Shown here: one piece after another, positions 23,596-33,722 of the stretch
Layout: each line of letters starts with the position of its first letter
Numbering within the stretch: the first letter of the stretch is position 1
NCBI GenBank assembly: GCA_964452465.1
Contig: CAYVMD010000001.1
Span: forward strand, 1-64,000
Source of the DNA: CAYVMD01 sp964452465
Lineage (GTDB): Bacteria > Armatimonadota > JACIXR01
Length of the DNA: 64,000 nucleotides
Direction of reading: 5' to 3'
Position numbers and translations under genes: made by a program
Notes under the pieces: model-generated
What the model was told of the DNA's origin: nothing
The model's database searches: none
The model's input: the letters and a program-made list of their open reading frames with translations, nothing else

Positions 23596-24932
23596 GGACG
23601 CACCCCGCCCTGGGCAATTACCTCTTTGAACCAGAGGGCGCTGTCCTTCATTATGCGTTTTTGGGTGGGATAGTCCACATAGACGATGCCGAAGCGTTTG
23701 GTATAGCCGTGCGCCCACTCGAAGTTGTCCATCAACGACCAAACGAAATAACCCTTCAGCCTTATGCCATCCTGAATCGCCCTGTGCGCCTGGATGAAGT
23801 GTTCCTTCAGGTAGTTCAACCTCTTTTCATCGTGCACCCGTCCGTCCGCTACCTCGTCGCGGAAAGCTGCGCCGTTCTCGGTGATGTATATCTTAGGGGG
23901 ATTGTAATCGTCCTGCACCCTCTTCATTATCTCGTATATGCCGGGAGGATAGATCTCCCAGCCCATCTCGGTGTATTCCGCTCCCTCAACGCCCACTCCC
24001 CTCGCCTGCAGGGGTCCTGCCTGAGGGTCATACTTCATCACACTGCGGGAATAGTAGTTTATGCCTAGGAAATCTATCCTCCTGCTTATAATTGCCATGT
24101 CCCTCGGCTCAACGCGGGGAAGCCCCCTGAATATCTCCAAGATATCCTCGGGGTAGGCACCTCGGAAGAGGGGATCGAGGAACCAGCGGTTGAGGAAGCC
24201 ATCGTGGCGCCAAGCGGAGAGCTTGTCCTCCTCGCTATCCGTGGCGGGATGAACGGGGGAGAGGTTGAGGGTTATCCCCACCTCGCTCTGGGGGCTCAGA
24301 TCCCTCAGGACCTCAACCGCCAGCCCATGGGAGAGCAATAAGTGATGGGATACCTGGATAGCCACCTTCTCGTTCCTGATGCCGGGGGCGTGCTCACCCC
24401 AGCCATAGCCTATCCAGGCTACGACCCAGGGCTCGTTGTGGGTTATCCAGTGCTTAACCCTGTCGCCCAACCTGTGGGCGACGACCGCTGTATAATCAGC
24501 GAAGTAGAAAGCTGTGTCCCTCCGCGCCCAGCCTCCCTCATCCTGCAGGGCTTGAGGCAGATCCCAGTGGTAGAGGGTGATGAAGGGCTGGATGTTGTTT
24601 TGGAGGAGGGCATCGACGAGGCGGTCGTAGAAGTCGAGACCTTTGGGGTTGATTCGTCCCTTCCCCTCGGGAAGGATGCGAGGCCAGGAGAGGGAGAAGC
24701 GGTAGGCGTTTAGCCCTATCTCCTTCATAAGTTGGACATCCTCCTGCCAGCGGTGGTAATGGTCGCAGGCGACATCCCCCGTTGAACCATCCGCGATCTT
24801 CCCTTGGGTGTGGGAGAAGGTATCCCATATGGAGAGACCTTTGCCATCCTCGTTCCAACCTCCCTCAATCTGATAGGAGGCGGTAGCACATCCCCAATAG
24901 AAATCCTTGGGAAAAGCGAGCAACTCAGCCAT
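23592..24932 (-). CDS. bglA: Beta-glucosidase, glycoside hydrolase family 1
   Basis: A 446-residue cytoplasmic retaining enzyme that removes terminal beta-linked glucose or galactose from oligosaccharides. The GH1 start FPKDFYWGCATASYQIEGGW, acid/base Glu in ITHNEPWV (E167) and nucleophile Glu in IYITENGAAF (E352) are intact. The aglycone/glycone residues WSLMDNFEWAHGYTKRFGI are typical. There is no signal peptide, so substrates must be imported. An AAGGAGGG site precedes the ATG by 7 nt. It is convergent with the dehydrogenase-epimerase pair, which suggests a local sugar-use locus. Confidence 0.96.
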   Translation of the reverse strand: MAELLAFPKDFYWGCATASYQIEGGWNEDGKGLSIWDTFSHTQGKIADGSTGDVACDHYHRWQEDVQLMKEIGLNAYRFSLSWPRILPEGKGRINPKGLDFYDRLVDALLQNNIQPFITLYHWDLPQALQDEGGWARRDTAFYFADYTAVVAHRLGDRVKHWITHNEPWVVAWIGYGWGEHAPGIRNEKVAIQVSHHLLLSHGLAVEVLRDLSPQSEVGITLNLSPVHPATDSEEDKLSAWRHDGFLNRWFLDPLFRGAYPEDILEIFRGLPRVEPRDMAIISRRIDFLGINYYSRSVMKYDPQAGPLQARGVGVEGAEYTEMGWEIYPPGIYEIMKRVQDDYNPPKIYITENGAAFRDEVADGRVHDEKRLNYLKEHFIQAHRAIQDGIRLKGYFVWSLMDNFEWAHGYTKRFGIVYVDYPTQKRIMKDSALWFKEVIAQGGVRP

Positions 24933-25230
24933 ATGATTCCCTCCTTTCTGATATATTTTAGGATTTCAGAGAGAGGAGAGAAAGATTTTCGATGGTTTTT
25001 CGGGTCATTTTAGGGATCTCGAGAAGGAACGGCAATTCGCCTTTTTCCTCAAAATAAAATCTATTTGAAATTGATAAGGCTCTTCCCCTCTGGTCCATCC
25101 TGCACTGGGTTTTAAACCATATTGAATAGTTTGCGCCCATATCACGAATGGCTCTCCCACTCCTATCTTGGAGGACATCTCGCGGATTTTTGGTTCTCTA
25201 ATCGGACGCGCGACCGGAGGGAGCGTGCCC

Positions 25231-25257
25231 TCCTCGTTTGCCGGAGGCAAACGAGGA
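25231..25257. repeat. 12-bp stem palindrome
   Basis: TCCTCGTTTGCC (25231-25242) pairs exactly with GGCAAACGAGGA (25246-25257) around GGA. A weak T-rich stretch (CTTCTTTTTG) follows 6 nt later. There is no gene directly upstream on the plus strand, so it looks like a palindromic repeat and not a terminator. Confidence 0.6.
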
Positions 25258-25302
25258 AACAACTTCTTTTTGAATAGATCGTTTTTGGGGAAGCTCCTTT
25301 GC

Positions 25303-25332
25303 TTGACTTTCCCTGGATAGAGAAGATATAAT
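25303..25332 (+). promoter_or_regulatory. Promoter of the rpmH-rnpA-yidC cluster
   Basis: TTGACT (25303-25308) and TATAAT (25327-25332) are separated by 18 nt, close to the consensus. The predicted leader is about 30 nt and carries an AAGGA site before ATG 25369. Confidence 0.8.
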
Positions 25333-25368
25333 TTATATTCGACTTGTTGGAGCAAGGACGGTGAACCG

Positions 25369-25500
25369 ATGAGATTAATAAAACTAAAGAGGAGAAAGAG
25401 AAAAAGGACGCATGGCTTCCTCGCCCGCATGAGCACGAGGGGCGGGCGGAGGATTATAAAGCTCCGGAGATTGAAAGGACGTTGGAGGCTCACTGCTTGA
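25369..25500 (+). CDS. rpmH: 50S ribosomal protein L34
   Basis: A very basic 43-residue protein of the large ribosomal subunit. The family core is clear: [19 protein letters not shown] and [12 protein letters not shown]. The usual KRTFQPS start is replaced by RLIKLKRR, so the N-terminus is shortened and atypical. ATG 25369 has AAGGA 10 nt upstream. The stop overlaps the TTG start of rnpA (TTGA), as is common in this cluster. Position and sequence together make the call secure. Confidence 0.95.
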   Translation: MRLIKLKRRKRKRTHGFLARMSTRGGRRIIKLRRLKGRWRLTA

Positions 25501-25841
25501 CCCTTCCTCGGGAGAATCGGCTTCGCTGGGAGAAAGCGATCCAAGAGGTCCTGCGGAAGGGGAAACGTAGAAGGGGCTCATTTTTTGTGCTCTATTATCT
25601 TCCCGTGGAAGGACCTCCTAAATTGGCGGTTGCCGTGCGGAAGAGGAAAAGCGCGGTGGAGAGAAACAGGATTAAGAGGCTCTTAAAGGAAGCGTGGCGC
25701 CTTCTTATCCCCCGCTTAAGGAATTGTTGGTATTTCCTCGTTGCCCAAAACGACCAGGAGTGGAACTTTTGGCGAGTAAAAGAGGAATTGGAGAGGATTT
25801 TGCAGAAGGAGGACTTGCTTTTGAATGGAGAAGGCGATTAG
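25497..25841 (+). CDS. rnpA: Ribonuclease P protein component
   Basis: The protein subunit that helps the RNase P RNA trim tRNA 5' ends. The signature [21 protein letters not shown] (RNR motif), the opening [20 protein letters not shown] and the length of 114 aa all fit. The TTG at 25497 is chosen because GGAGG lies 8 nt before it; another TTG five codons upstream lies on top of that site. It overlaps rpmH by 4 nt and yidD by 17 nt, giving a tightly coupled series. Confidence 0.94.
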   Translation: MTLPRENRLRWEKAIQEVLRKGKRRRGSFFVLYYLPVEGPPKLAVAVRKRKSAVERNRIKRLLKEAWRLLIPRLRNCWYFLVAQNDQEWNFWRVKEELERILQKEDLLLNGEGD

Positions 25842-26055
25842 AGCCCTGGCTGTGGGCATCATTAGATTATATCAACTCCTCTCCTCGCCTTTCCCTCCAT
25901 CTTGTCGCTTCGTGCCCTCCTGTTCCCATTATGCGATAGAGGCGATTCAAAAGCATGGCGTTCTGCGGGGAGGATGGCTTTCCCTTAAGCGTATATTCCG
26001 CTGCCATCCCTTTAACCCCGGAGGATACGACCCCGTCCCCGAGGGAAAAAGATGA
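25825..26055 (+). CDS. yidD: Membrane protein insertion efficiency factor YidD
   Basis: A 76-residue protein with the three-cysteine pattern of the family: [19 protein letters not shown] and [17 protein letters not shown]. An N-terminal amphipathic helix ([16 protein letters not shown]) probably holds it to the inner membrane. It assists YidC-dependent insertion. It lies between rnpA and yidC and overlaps both, the classic position. Confidence 0.95.
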   Translation: MEKAIRALAVGIIRLYQLLSSPFPPSCRFVPSCSHYAIEAIQKHGVLRGGWLSLKRIFRCHPFNPGGYDPVPEGKR

Positions 26056-27125
26056 AGAGGCAAAGCCAAACCGGTTGTTTAATCCTCTTGGTGTTCACTT
26101 TCATCGTGCTGATACTCCCTACCTTCTTCTATCGTCCTCAACCTCCCCCTCCCATCCCCGAGGAGGAGGTGGCAAAGATGTTCGAGGAAGCGCAGAAATT
26201 GGAGCAGGAAAAGAGTGCCCTACACCTCCTCGATGCCATAAAGAAATACGAGGAAATAACCAAGGGATATCCCCACAGCCAATTCGCCCCCCAGGCTCTT
26301 CTGAGGATAGCGGAGATATACCAATACCGCCTTAATCAGCCTCAGGAGGCGAGCAAATACTATACCCGTTTGGAGCAACCTCCCTATAAGGACATGGAAT
26401 TGGAGATAGAGGAGGAAGGAAGGAAGATAACGCTCACCGCCAACGAGATAGCCCTTCGTCGGCTGGACGAGATCAATAGGAACTACCTCACCTATAAGAT
26501 GATGGACGCCCTGGTGCGATTCTGCGGTAAGAATCCTTCCTATAGTTATGTCCTCGCCATCGTCCTCCTCGTCATCTTGATGAAGGTGCCCCTCCTCCCC
26601 CTTACCAATGCCCAATTCACCCACATGAAGAAGATGCAGGACATCCAACCTCTCATCGTGGAGATCCAAAAGAAGTACAAGAACGATCCAAAGAGGCTAC
26701 AGAAGGAAACGGTGGAACTCTTCAAAGAGCACAAGGTGAACCCCTTCTCCGGGTGCTTCCTCACCTTGATCCAGTGGCCGATCTACTTCCTGCCCTACTT
26801 CATGATTCGCGTTTATGCCTATCAATTCAACAAGGTTGGCTTCCTATGGGTGAAGAGCCTTGCCCATCCCGATTTCATCCTCTTCGGGCTTTACATGGTT
26901 ACTCTCATAGTTTCCATGTGGCTTACCTCTCCCTCCGATCCCCAGCAGAAGCAACAGAGCATGATGATGTCCCTTATGATGCTCTTTTTCTTCATCATGT
27001 TCTTCCGCTTTCTCCCTTCCGCTTTCATTTTGTATTGGCTCCTTTTGAATGTCTCAACGACGGTTCAGCAATGGCTGATAATGAGGAAGAAGAAGCCCAT
27101 CGCTGGGATAAAGCCCGGGAAATAG
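26052..27125 (+). CDS. yidC: YidC/Oxa1 membrane insertase with a TPR-like extracytoplasmic domain
   Basis: Inserts and folds inner-membrane proteins. A TM anchor (about 9-26) precedes an extracytoplasmic stretch of about 110 residues with TPR-like helices ([29 protein letters not shown]), not the large beta domain of Gram-negative YidC. The core has TM segments near 165-187, 230-250, 270-290 and 305-330. In [18 protein letters not shown] the position of the usual groove Arg is a Lys. The C-terminus is basic ([14 protein letters not shown]). The 357 residues are longer than Bacillus SpoIIIJ, mainly because of the TPR insert. Confidence 0.92.
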   Translation: MKRQSQTGCLILLVFTFIVLILPTFFYRPQPPPPIPEEEVAKMFEEAQKLEQEKSALHLLDAIKKYEEITKGYPHSQFAPQALLRIAEIYQYRLNQPQEASKYYTRLEQPPYKDMELEIEEEGRKITLTANEIALRRLDEINRNYLTYKMMDALVRFCGKNPSYSYVLAIVLLVILMKVPLLPLTNAQFTHMKKMQDIQPLIVEIQKKYKNDPKRLQKETVELFKEHKVNPFSGCFLTLIQWPIYFLPYFMIRVYAYQFNKVGFLWVKSLAHPDFILFGLYMVTLIVSMWLTSPSDPQQKQQSMMMSLMMLFFFIMFFRFLPSAFILYWLLLNVSTTVQQWLIMRKKKPIAGIKPGK

Positions 27126-27152
27126 GCTGGTTTTCATAAGGGAGGCTGAAAA

Positions 27153-27770
27153 ATGAGGTCTGTAGAAGCTGTAGGCAGAAGCGTTGAGGAAGCGATCCAG
27201 AAGGCACTCGCCCAATTGGGGGCAAAAAGGGAAGAGGTGGAGGTGGAGATTTTGGAGCGACCTAAATTGGGCGGTTTTTTGGGCGAGGCGAGGGTGAGGG
27301 TGACATTGAGGGAGACGAGGGTGGAGGAGGCGAGGCGACTCCTGAGAGCGATATTGGATTTCATGGGGATAAAGGGAGAGATAGCCATCAGGGATAGGGA
27401 GGATTTCGTGGAGATAGAGGTTATCACCACGGATGGAGGGGCGTTGCTGATAGGGAAGGGTGGGCAAACCCTTACCGCTATCCGCCACATCCTCTATGTG
27501 GTCATAAATAAGGGGAGGGAGAAGTTCAAGAGAGTATTTTTAGATATAAACGGTTATGTGAGAAGACAGGAGGAAAAGTGGAGGCGTCGCGCCTTGACCC
27601 TGGCGGATAAGGTGAAGAGGACGAAACAACCGGAGGTCCTCGAATCCCTCACCCCTGCTCAGCGCAAGATAGTGCATAACGCTTTGAAGGACGATCCCGA
27701 TGTCTACACTTATAGCGAAGGGGAAGAACCGAACCGGAGGTTGATAATAGCACCCAAGCAACCCTCCTAA
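27153..27770 (+). CDS. jag: RNA-binding protein Jag/KhpB
   Basis: A 205-residue protein with three parts: Jag-N (about 1-50, AVGRSVEEAIQKALAQLG), a KH domain with GALLIGKGGQTLTAIRHILYVV, and an R3H domain (REKFKRVFLDINGYVRRQEEKWRRRA ... LTPAQRKIVHNALKD). KhpB binds small RNAs and affects cell elongation and division. GGGAGG lies 7 nt before the ATG. Its position after yidC is conserved across many bacteria. Instead of mnmE, the next gene is uvrC, from its own promoter. Confidence 0.94.
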   Translation: MRSVEAVGRSVEEAIQKALAQLGAKREEVEVEILERPKLGGFLGEARVRVTLRETRVEEARRLLRAILDFMGIKGEIAIRDREDFVEIEVITTDGGALLIGKGGQTLTAIRHILYVVINKGREKFKRVFLDINGYVRRQEEKWRRRALTLADKVKRTKQPEVLESLTPAQRKIVHNALKDDPDVYTYSEGEEPNRRLIIAPKQPS

Positions 27771-27780
27771 TCACCCCGTT

Positions 27781-27819
27781 TAGACAATTAGGGATAGAAG
27801 CCGTATAATTGTCAATGAT
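27781..27819 (+). promoter_or_regulatory. Promoter of uvrC, apparently leaderless
   Basis: TAGACA (27781-27786) and TATAAT (27804-27809) are 17 nt apart. ATG 27820 lies 10 nt after the second box, and no ribosome site fits in between, so the transcript probably starts at or within a few bases of the start codon. Confidence 0.7.
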
Positions 27820-29658
27820 ATGCCCTTGGAGGAGAAACTGAAGCAGGTTCCTACCTCCCCTGGAGTTTACATCTTCAAAGGGAAGGGAGGCAATGTCCTC
27901 TATGTGGGGAAGGCAGCTTCCCTCAGGGATAGGGTGCGTTCCTATTTCACCTCCTATGAGTTCCATCCCAAAACCTCTCGCCTCCGCCAGCTAATCCACG
28001 ATCTGGAGTGGATAGCAACCGACTCCGAGACGGAGGCTTTGATATTGGAATTGAACCTCATCAAGAAGTTCAAGCCCCCCTTCAATATCCGTCTGCGGGA
28101 TGACAAGCATTATCCTTTTATAAAGATCACCACGAACGAACCCTTCCCTCGCATCGTTGTGGTGAGGAGGATCGGGAAGGATGATGCCCGCTATTTCGGT
28201 CCCTATGCGGATTCCAAATCCCTGCGGGAGGTCCTACGCCTCTTGAGGAAGAACTTCCAGATAAGGCAGTGTAGACTGCCCCTCACGGGGGAAGAACGCC
28301 TCCGCCCCTGCCTCTTTCACGCCATTGGGCAATGCCTCGCTCCCTGCACGGGCGGAGTCTCGCGTGAGAGATACATGCAGGCGGTGGATGAGGTGATTAA
28401 ATTCCTGGAGGGACATTGCGAGGCTCTGCGGGAGGAGCTGTGGAACAGGATGATGGAGGAGGCGGAGAAGTTGAATTTCGAGTATGCGGCGAAGTTGAGA
28501 GATAGGATAAGAGCCCTGGATAGGGTGATCGATAAGCAGAAGGTGGTCTTCACTTACCCCAAGGACGAGGATGTTATCTCCCTCGTCCAGGAGATGGATA
28601 TCGTGGGGGCGCAGGTATTCATGGTCAGGGCGGGTAGGTTGGTGGGAGGAAGGCATTTCCTCCTCCAAGGGGCGGAGGGGGAGGAGAGAGGGGAAATCGT
28701 CTCCTCCTTCATCCGTCAATACTACCAGGGGGATTTGCCCCCTCCCGAGATAATAGTCCAGGAAGTGCCAGCGGATAGGGAATTGATAGAGGCATGGTTG
28801 AAGGAAAGGAAAAGGAGAGGGGTAAGGATAAGGGAGGCGGAGGGTGAGGAGGAGAGGGAGTTGGTGGAGATGGCGGAGAGAAACGCCCGGATAGCTCTGC
28901 AGGTGAAATTGGAGGAAGGGGAGATGAAGAGGAGGAGGGCATTGGAGAGCTTGGAGGCTTTGCGATTAGCCCTGGATTTGGATAACCTCCCCGTGAGGAT
29001 AGAGGCATACGATATATCCCATCTCGGTGGGCAACAAGCGGTGGGCTCCATGGTTGTATTCGAGCAGGGCGAGCCCCAGAAATCGAAATATAGGAAATTC
29101 AACATCAAGTACACCGATAAGATACCGGATGATTACGCAATGATGAAGGAGGTTCTCAGGAGGAGGATACTGAAAGGGAAGAAGGGGGACGAGAAGTTTT
29201 TGCCCTTCCCCGATCTGATAGTGATAGACGGAGGAAAGGGACACCTTTCCTCGGCGCTTGAGGTTTTATTCGAGGAAAACCTCCTCCTCCCCGCTATAGG
29301 TTTGGCGAAGAGGTTGGAGGAGATTTATCTCCCCACCCAATCCCAGCCATTGCGCCTTCCCGAGACCTCCAAGGCGCTTCATCTCCTCCAGCGAATACGC
29401 AACGAGGCGCACAGGTTCGCCATCACCGGGCACAGGGGAAAAAGGGAGAAGATGGCTTTCCTCTCCGCCTTGGAACAGGTCGAGGGGATAGGGAAGAAAA
29501 GAAGGAAGATGCTCTTGGATGTTTTTGGAACCCTGGAGGCTATAAGGAAAGCTTCTCCCGATAAGATAGCCCGCTTGGCGGGAGTTCCTCTCAAGGTGGC
29601 GGAGAGGCTTTTGGAGGTTTTGAACAAGGAGGGGATTGAAGAAGAGGAGGGGACATGA
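27820..29658 (+). CDS. uvrC: Excinuclease ABC subunit C
   Basis: Makes both incisions around bulky DNA lesions with UvrAB. The N-terminal GIY-YIG nuclease begins [21 protein letters not shown], the UVR motif is [18 protein letters not shown] (about 220-237), and the C-terminal RNase H-like nuclease has [19 protein letters not shown] and [13 protein letters not shown]. Tandem HhH motifs close the protein ([32 protein letters not shown]). At 612 residues it is complete. It overlaps lepA by 4 nt (ATGA), a linkage that ties DNA repair and translation genes into one transcript. Confidence 0.97.
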   Translation: MPLEEKLKQVPTSPGVYIFKGKGGNVLYVGKAASLRDRVRSYFTSYEFHPKTSRLRQLIHDLEWIATDSETEALILELNLIKKFKPPFNIRLRDDKHYPFIKITTNEPFPRIVVVRRIGKDDARYFGPYADSKSLREVLRLLRKNFQIRQCRLPLTGEERLRPCLFHAIGQCLAPCTGGVSRERYMQAVDEVIKFLEGHCEALREELWNRMMEEAEKLNFEYAAKLRDRIRALDRVIDKQKVVFTYPKDEDVISLVQEMDIVGAQVFMVRAGRLVGGRHFLLQGAEGEERGEIVSSFIRQYYQGDLPPPEIIVQEVPADRELIEAWLKERKRRGVRIREAEGEEERELVEMAERNARIALQVKLEEGEMKRRRALESLEALRLALDLDNLPVRIEAYDISHLGGQQAVGSMVVFEQGEPQKSKYRKFNIKYTDKIPDDYAMMKEVLRRRILKGKKGDEKFLPFPDLIVIDGGKGHLSSALEVLFEENLLLPAIGLAKRLEEIYLPTQSQPLRLPETSKALHLLQRIRNEAHRFAITGHRGKREKMAFLSALEQVEGIGKKRRKMLLDVFGTLEAIRKASPDKIARLAGVPLKVAERLLEVLNKEGIEEEEGT

Positions 29659-31451
29659 CGCAGTTGGATAGGATCCGCAATTTCTCAATTATTGCCCATA
29701 TAGATCATGGCAAATCCACCCTTGCTGATAGAATTTTAGAGTTGACTGGCGTTATCCCTCCCGGGAGCACGGTTGAACAGGTCCTCGATGATATGGAGTT
29801 GGAAAGGGAGCACGGCGTCACCATAAAGATGACGCCGGTGCGCATCCCCTACAATGGTTATATCCTCAACCTCATAGACACGCCCGGGCATGTCGACTTT
29901 TCCTACGAGGTTTCTCGTAGCCTTGCTGCTTGCGAGGGGGTGCTATTGATCGTTGACGCTACCCAGGGAGTGGAAGCGCAAACGGTCGCTCATACAAATG
30001 TGGCGATGGAGCACAATTTGGAGATAATACCCATCTTGAACAAAATGGATCTGCCCCAGGCGGATCCCGAGAGGGCTAAGAAGGAGATAGAGGAAATGCT
30101 CGCCATAGATGCCAGCGATGCCATCCTGTGTTCGGCGAAGGAAGGCTGGGGAGTGGAGGAGGTGCTGAAGGCGATAATAGAGAGGATCCCTTCCCCCCAA
30201 GGGGATCCAGATGCTCCCCTGAGGGCTTTGATCTTTGATTCCCACTTCGATCCCTACCTTGGCGTTGTGGTGTATGTTCGCCTCTTCGATGGGAGGCTGA
30301 GGAAGGGAATGAGGATCAAGATGATGGGGAGGGAGGATAAGGAGGAGGTATTCGAGGTCACCCAGGTGGGCGTATTTACCCCTGCTATGAAGGAAGTGGA
30401 GGAGTTAAGTGCTGGGGAGGTGGGTTATTTCACAGCGGGGCTAAGGAATATGCGCTCCGCCCAAACGGGAGATACGGTGACGGAAGCCTCCCGCCCCGCC
30501 AAGGAGCCCATCCCTGGTTTCCGCCCCGCGAAGCCCATGGTGTTCTGTGGCTTCTATCCCGGGGAGGGCACGACCTTTGAGGAATTAAGGGATGCCCTGG
30601 AGAAATTAAGGCTGAACGACGCCGCTTTGACCTTCGAAGAGGAATCCTCGCCTGCCTTGGGTATGGGTTTCCATTGCGGCTTTCTGGGCTTATTCCACAT
30701 GCAGATAACCCAGGAGAGGCTGGAGAGGGAATTTGGGCTCCATCTTCTCGCCACCGCTCCCTCCGTTAAATATCGAGTTAAGAAGAAAAACGGAGAGACA
30801 TTGGAATTGGATAACCCTGCCAAATTCCCTCCTCCCGAGACCATAGAGGAGATCCAGGAGCCATATGTCTTAGCGACTATAATCGTCCCCGCTGAATACT
30901 TAGGAGGGATAATGGAATTGTGTCAGGATAGGAGGGGGATTTTGGTATCGATGGAATACCCTTCTCCCCAAAGGGTAGTCTTGCAATACGAGATGCCCCT
31001 CAGCGAGATAATCTTCAATTTCTTCGATCAACTTAAATCCGTCTCCCGAGGCTTCGCCTCCCTCGATTACGAGCTCAAAGGGTATAAGAAGGAAAACCTG
31101 GTGAAGGTGGATATACTGGTCAATGGCAACGTTGTGGATGCACTTTCCTTCATCGTGCACAGGGAAAAAGCGTATAGGAGGGCGAGGCTTCTGGTGGATA
31201 AATTGAAGGGGGTCATTCCCCGCCAATTGTTCGAAGTGAGGATTCAGGCAGCGATCGGGGGGAAGATCATCGCCTCTCAAAGCATAAAGCCCCTGAGGAA
31301 GGATGTCCTCGCCAAATGTTATGGCGGGGATGTCACCAGGAAGAAGAAATTGTTGGAGAAGCAGAAGGAGGGGAAGAAACGCCTCCGCCGGATAGGAAAA
31401 GTGGAGATCCCTCAGGAAGCTTTCCTCTCCATCCTCACCATAGAGGAATGA
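29655..31451 (+). CDS. lepA: Elongation factor 4 (back-translocating GTPase)
   Basis: A ribosome-bound GTPase active under stress and in 30S biogenesis. The G motifs [45 protein letters not shown] and [13 protein letters not shown] are intact. The LepA-specific C-terminal domain ([50 protein letters not shown]) distinguishes it from EF-G. The length of 598 residues is normal. Both ends overlap neighbours by ATGA, joining uvrC, lepA and hemW in one operon. Confidence 0.98.
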   Translation: MTQLDRIRNFSIIAHIDHGKSTLADRILELTGVIPPGSTVEQVLDDMELEREHGVTIKMTPVRIPYNGYILNLIDTPGHVDFSYEVSRSLAACEGVLLIVDATQGVEAQTVAHTNVAMEHNLEIIPILNKMDLPQADPERAKKEIEEMLAIDASDAILCSAKEGWGVEEVLKAIIERIPSPQGDPDAPLRALIFDSHFDPYLGVVVYVRLFDGRLRKGMRIKMMGREDKEEVFEVTQVGVFTPAMKEVEELSAGEVGYFTAGLRNMRSAQTGDTVTEASRPAKEPIPGFRPAKPMVFCGFYPGEGTTFEELRDALEKLRLNDAALTFEEESSPALGMGFHCGFLGLFHMQITQERLEREFGLHLLATAPSVKYRVKKKNGETLELDNPAKFPPPETIEEIQEPYVLATIIVPAEYLGGIMELCQDRRGILVSMEYPSPQRVVLQYEMPLSEIIFNFFDQLKSVSRGFASLDYELKGYKKENLVKVDILVNGNVVDALSFIVHREKAYRRARLLVDKLKGVIPRQLFEVRIQAAIGGKIIASQSIKPLRKDVLAKCYGGDVTRKKKLLEKQKEGKKRLRRIGKVEIPQEAFLSILTIEE

Positions 31452-32554
31452 GCACGAGAGGGGCATTCCAGAGAATAGCCATCTATATCCATATCCCCTT
31501 CTGTCGGAGGAAGTGCGGTTACTGCGATTTTTATTCCCTTCCTTACGCCGAAGCTCCCGTGAAAGCCTTCCTCGAAGCCCTTGAAAGGGAGATGGAGGAT
31601 TATCAAGGCATCCAAGGGAAGACTCTTTACCTCGGCGGTGGAACCCCAACCATTCTTCCGCCCTTTTATTTAAAGGAGATAATATCTAACGCAAGGGATA
31701 TCTTTCTCCTTCCCGATGATGCCGAGGTGACGGTGGAGGGCAATCCCGAATCCTTGAGCGAAGAGGTGCTGGAGGTCCTGAGGTCGGTAGGCGTGAATAG
31801 GTTGAGTATAGGCATCCAATCCTTCAAGGAGGAAATCCTGAGGTTCTTGGGCAGGGCGCATACGGCAGAGGAGGGCAGGAGAGCGGTGAAGCGAGCGCGG
31901 GAGTTCGGCTTCGGAAACCTCAACATCGACCTTATCTATGGCATCCCCGGGCAGACCATAGAGGATTGGCAAACCACATTGGAGGAGGCGGTTTCCCTTC
32001 AACCTACCCATATCTCCTGCTATGCCCTTGCATTTGAAGAGGGAACACCCCTAGGCAAGGCTCTCGAGGAAGGGGAGGTGAAAGCGCTGGATGATGATGT
32101 AGTGGGGGAGATGTACGATTTAGCGGTGGATAGGTTGGAGAGGGCGGGCTACATCCACTATGAGATCTCCAACTTCGCTATCCCTGGTTATCAGTGCAAA
32201 CACAACCTTAGCTATTGGCGGGCGGAGCCCTACCTCGGCTTGGGACCCTCAGCGGTTTCCTATCTTCCCCCCAATCGTTTTCGCAATCCTCCCCCTGAGG
32301 ATTACATAAAAGGCGAGGAACCGAAGATAGAAGAAGGGGTGAAGGGGAAGGAAAGGAGCAAGGAGAAGCTGCTTTTGGGATTGAGGCTTGAGGAGGGGGT
32401 GGAGGTGAGGGAGAAGCTGAGGGAGGCGCACATCGTGAAGGAATTGGCGAGGGAGGGATATCTAAAGATAGAGGGTAGAAGAATAAAATTGACCAGAAAA
32501 GGGATGCTCGTTTACAATAGCATCTTAGGGATATTGCTTCTACGCTTGGATTGA
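31448..32554 (+). CDS. hemW: Radical SAM heme chaperone HemW
   Basis: A radical-SAM protein that binds and transfers heme; it was once annotated as oxygen-independent coproporphyrinogen oxidase. The cluster motif is [14 protein letters not shown] (CxxxCxxC). It lacks the fourth Cys of true HemN (GYCDF instead of YCxCG). [38 protein letters not shown] and [12 protein letters not shown] are typical, and the C-terminal HemN_C domain is present. ATG 31448 overlaps the lepA stop; upstream in-frame sequence lies inside lepA. Final length is 368 residues. Confidence 0.93.
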   Translation: MSTRGAFQRIAIYIHIPFCRRKCGYCDFYSLPYAEAPVKAFLEALEREMEDYQGIQGKTLYLGGGTPTILPPFYLKEIISNARDIFLLPDDAEVTVEGNPESLSEEVLEVLRSVGVNRLSIGIQSFKEEILRFLGRAHTAEEGRRAVKRAREFGFGNLNIDLIYGIPGQTIEDWQTTLEEAVSLQPTHISCYALAFEEGTPLGKALEEGEVKALDDDVVGEMYDLAVDRLERAGYIHYEISNFAIPGYQCKHNLSYWRAEPYLGLGPSAVSYLPPNRFRNPPPEDYIKGEEPKIEEGVKGKERSKEKLLLGLRLEEGVEVREKLREAHIVKELAREGYLKIEGRRIKLTRKGMLVYNSILGILLLRLD

Positions 32555-32577
32555 TACTAAGAAAAGAGGTGCGCATC

Positions 32578-33717
32578 ATGAGAAGGCATGTCCTTACCGT
32601 GGTAATCCTTTTTTTATCCGTCATTCTGAAGCCCGCTTCCCTGGTTAGAGGACCCATCCTTCAAAATGTAGGACCTCACTCCGCCACCATAACCTGGTGG
32701 ACGGATGACGAAAGCAAGGGATGGGTGCTCTATTCCACCGCTGGCTCTTCCTTCAAGGAGGAAACCAAGCGGGGGAGAATGCACCAAGTAAGGTTGACCA
32801 ACCTTAAAGCCTCCGCCTCTTACACTTATACCGTTGAGGGGGACGGCTATAGGGTGGGTCCCTTCACCTTCAAAACCGCTCCTCGGGGAGAGGAGGACTT
32901 TTTATTCGGGATATACGGCGATACCCGCACGGGACACGATATCCACAGGAAGGTGATAGAGGCGCTCATGAGATGGAAACCCTCCTTTCTGCTACATACA
33001 GGGGACTTAGTGGCGGATGGAACGAATGAAGAAGATTGGGAGTGGTTCTTCCGAATTTCCCACCCTTTCCTCGCTCAGGTTCCCCTTTATCCCGCTATAG
33101 GAAATCATGAGGGAAATTCCCCTCTTTATTTCCGCTACTTCGCCCTTCCCGGAAGGGAGCGATATTATTCCTTCAATTGGGGTCAATGCCACTTCATCGC
33201 CCTCGACAGCAACTCCGACTTCCTCACCGATCGAAAGCAGATGGAATTCCTCAAGGAAGACCTCCAACGCTATAAGGATGCCCCCTTCATAATCGTTTTC
33301 TTCCACCATCCTCCTTTCACCGCAGTAAAGGGAAGGGAGGGGTATGCGGAGAAGGTGAGGAAGGCTTTCGTTCCCCTCTTGGAGAAAGCCAAGGTGAGCA
33401 TCGTCTTCCTGGGGCACGACCACAATTACCAGCATTTCCTCGTGAATGGCATCCATTATCTCGTCTTAGGAGGGGGTGGGGCTCCCCTTTACGATATCAC
33501 GCCAGTTAAAAACCTCGTCAAGGCGGAGAAGACCCACAATTATGCGATAGGCGAGGTAAAGGGGGACAGAATGGTGGTGAGGGTTTATCGATTGGATGGA
33601 ACGCTTTTGGACAAGGTGGAGATCCTTCCCCGGGTGAAAACCGCTCCCCTTTTGCCCGAGAGATTGCCCCATTTGGACCTTTGGCGATTGGAGCGTTTGG
33701 GTTCGGGAAGGAAATAA
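32578..33717 (+). CDS. Secreted metallophosphoesterase with purple-acid-phosphatase N-domain
   Basis: A 379-residue exported phosphatase. A signal peptide (about 1-20) is followed by a fibronectin-like PAP N-terminal domain (GPILQNVGPHSATITWWTDDESKG). The calcineurin-like core carries the dimetal motifs FGIYGDTRTGHD, LHTGDLVADG, PAIGNHEGN, VFFHHPPF and VFLGHDHNYQHF. It probably hydrolyses phosphate esters outside the cytoplasm, perhaps to supply phosphate to the Pst system. ATG 32578 has AGAGG 8 nt upstream; the earlier in-frame ATG overlaps the end of hemW. folC overlaps or abuts its end. Confidence 0.88.
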   Translation: MRRHVLTVVILFLSVILKPASLVRGPILQNVGPHSATITWWTDDESKGWVLYSTAGSSFKEETKRGRMHQVRLTNLKASASYTYTVEGDGYRVGPFTFKTAPRGEEDFLFGIYGDTRTGHDIHRKVIEALMRWKPSFLLHTGDLVADGTNEEDWEWFFRISHPFLAQVPLYPAIGNHEGNSPLYFRYFALPGRERYYSFNWGQCHFIALDSNSDFLTDRKQMEFLKEDLQRYKDAPFIIVFFHHPPFTAVKGREGYAEKVRKAFVPLLEKAKVSIVFLGHDHNYQHFLVNGIHYLVLGGGGAPLYDITPVKNLVKAEKTHNYAIGEVKGDRMVVRVYRLDGTLLDKVEILPRVKTAPLLPERLPHLDLWRLERLGSGRK

Positions 33718-33722
33718 GGGGA

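Larger units (their letters stand above)
24933..25368. other. Divergent intergenic region upstream of rpmH
   Basis: No gene is supported. It holds the upstream region of the GH1 gene, a perfect palindrome (25231-25257) and the rpmH promoter. I looked for DnaA boxes because rpmH often neighbours the origin, but saw none, and dnaA is not present. Confidence 0.6.

Noticed and set aside
24933..25368. Possible replication origin next to rpmH
   Set aside because: No DnaA boxes, no AT-rich unwinding repeats and no dnaA gene were seen. The cluster alone does not prove an origin.
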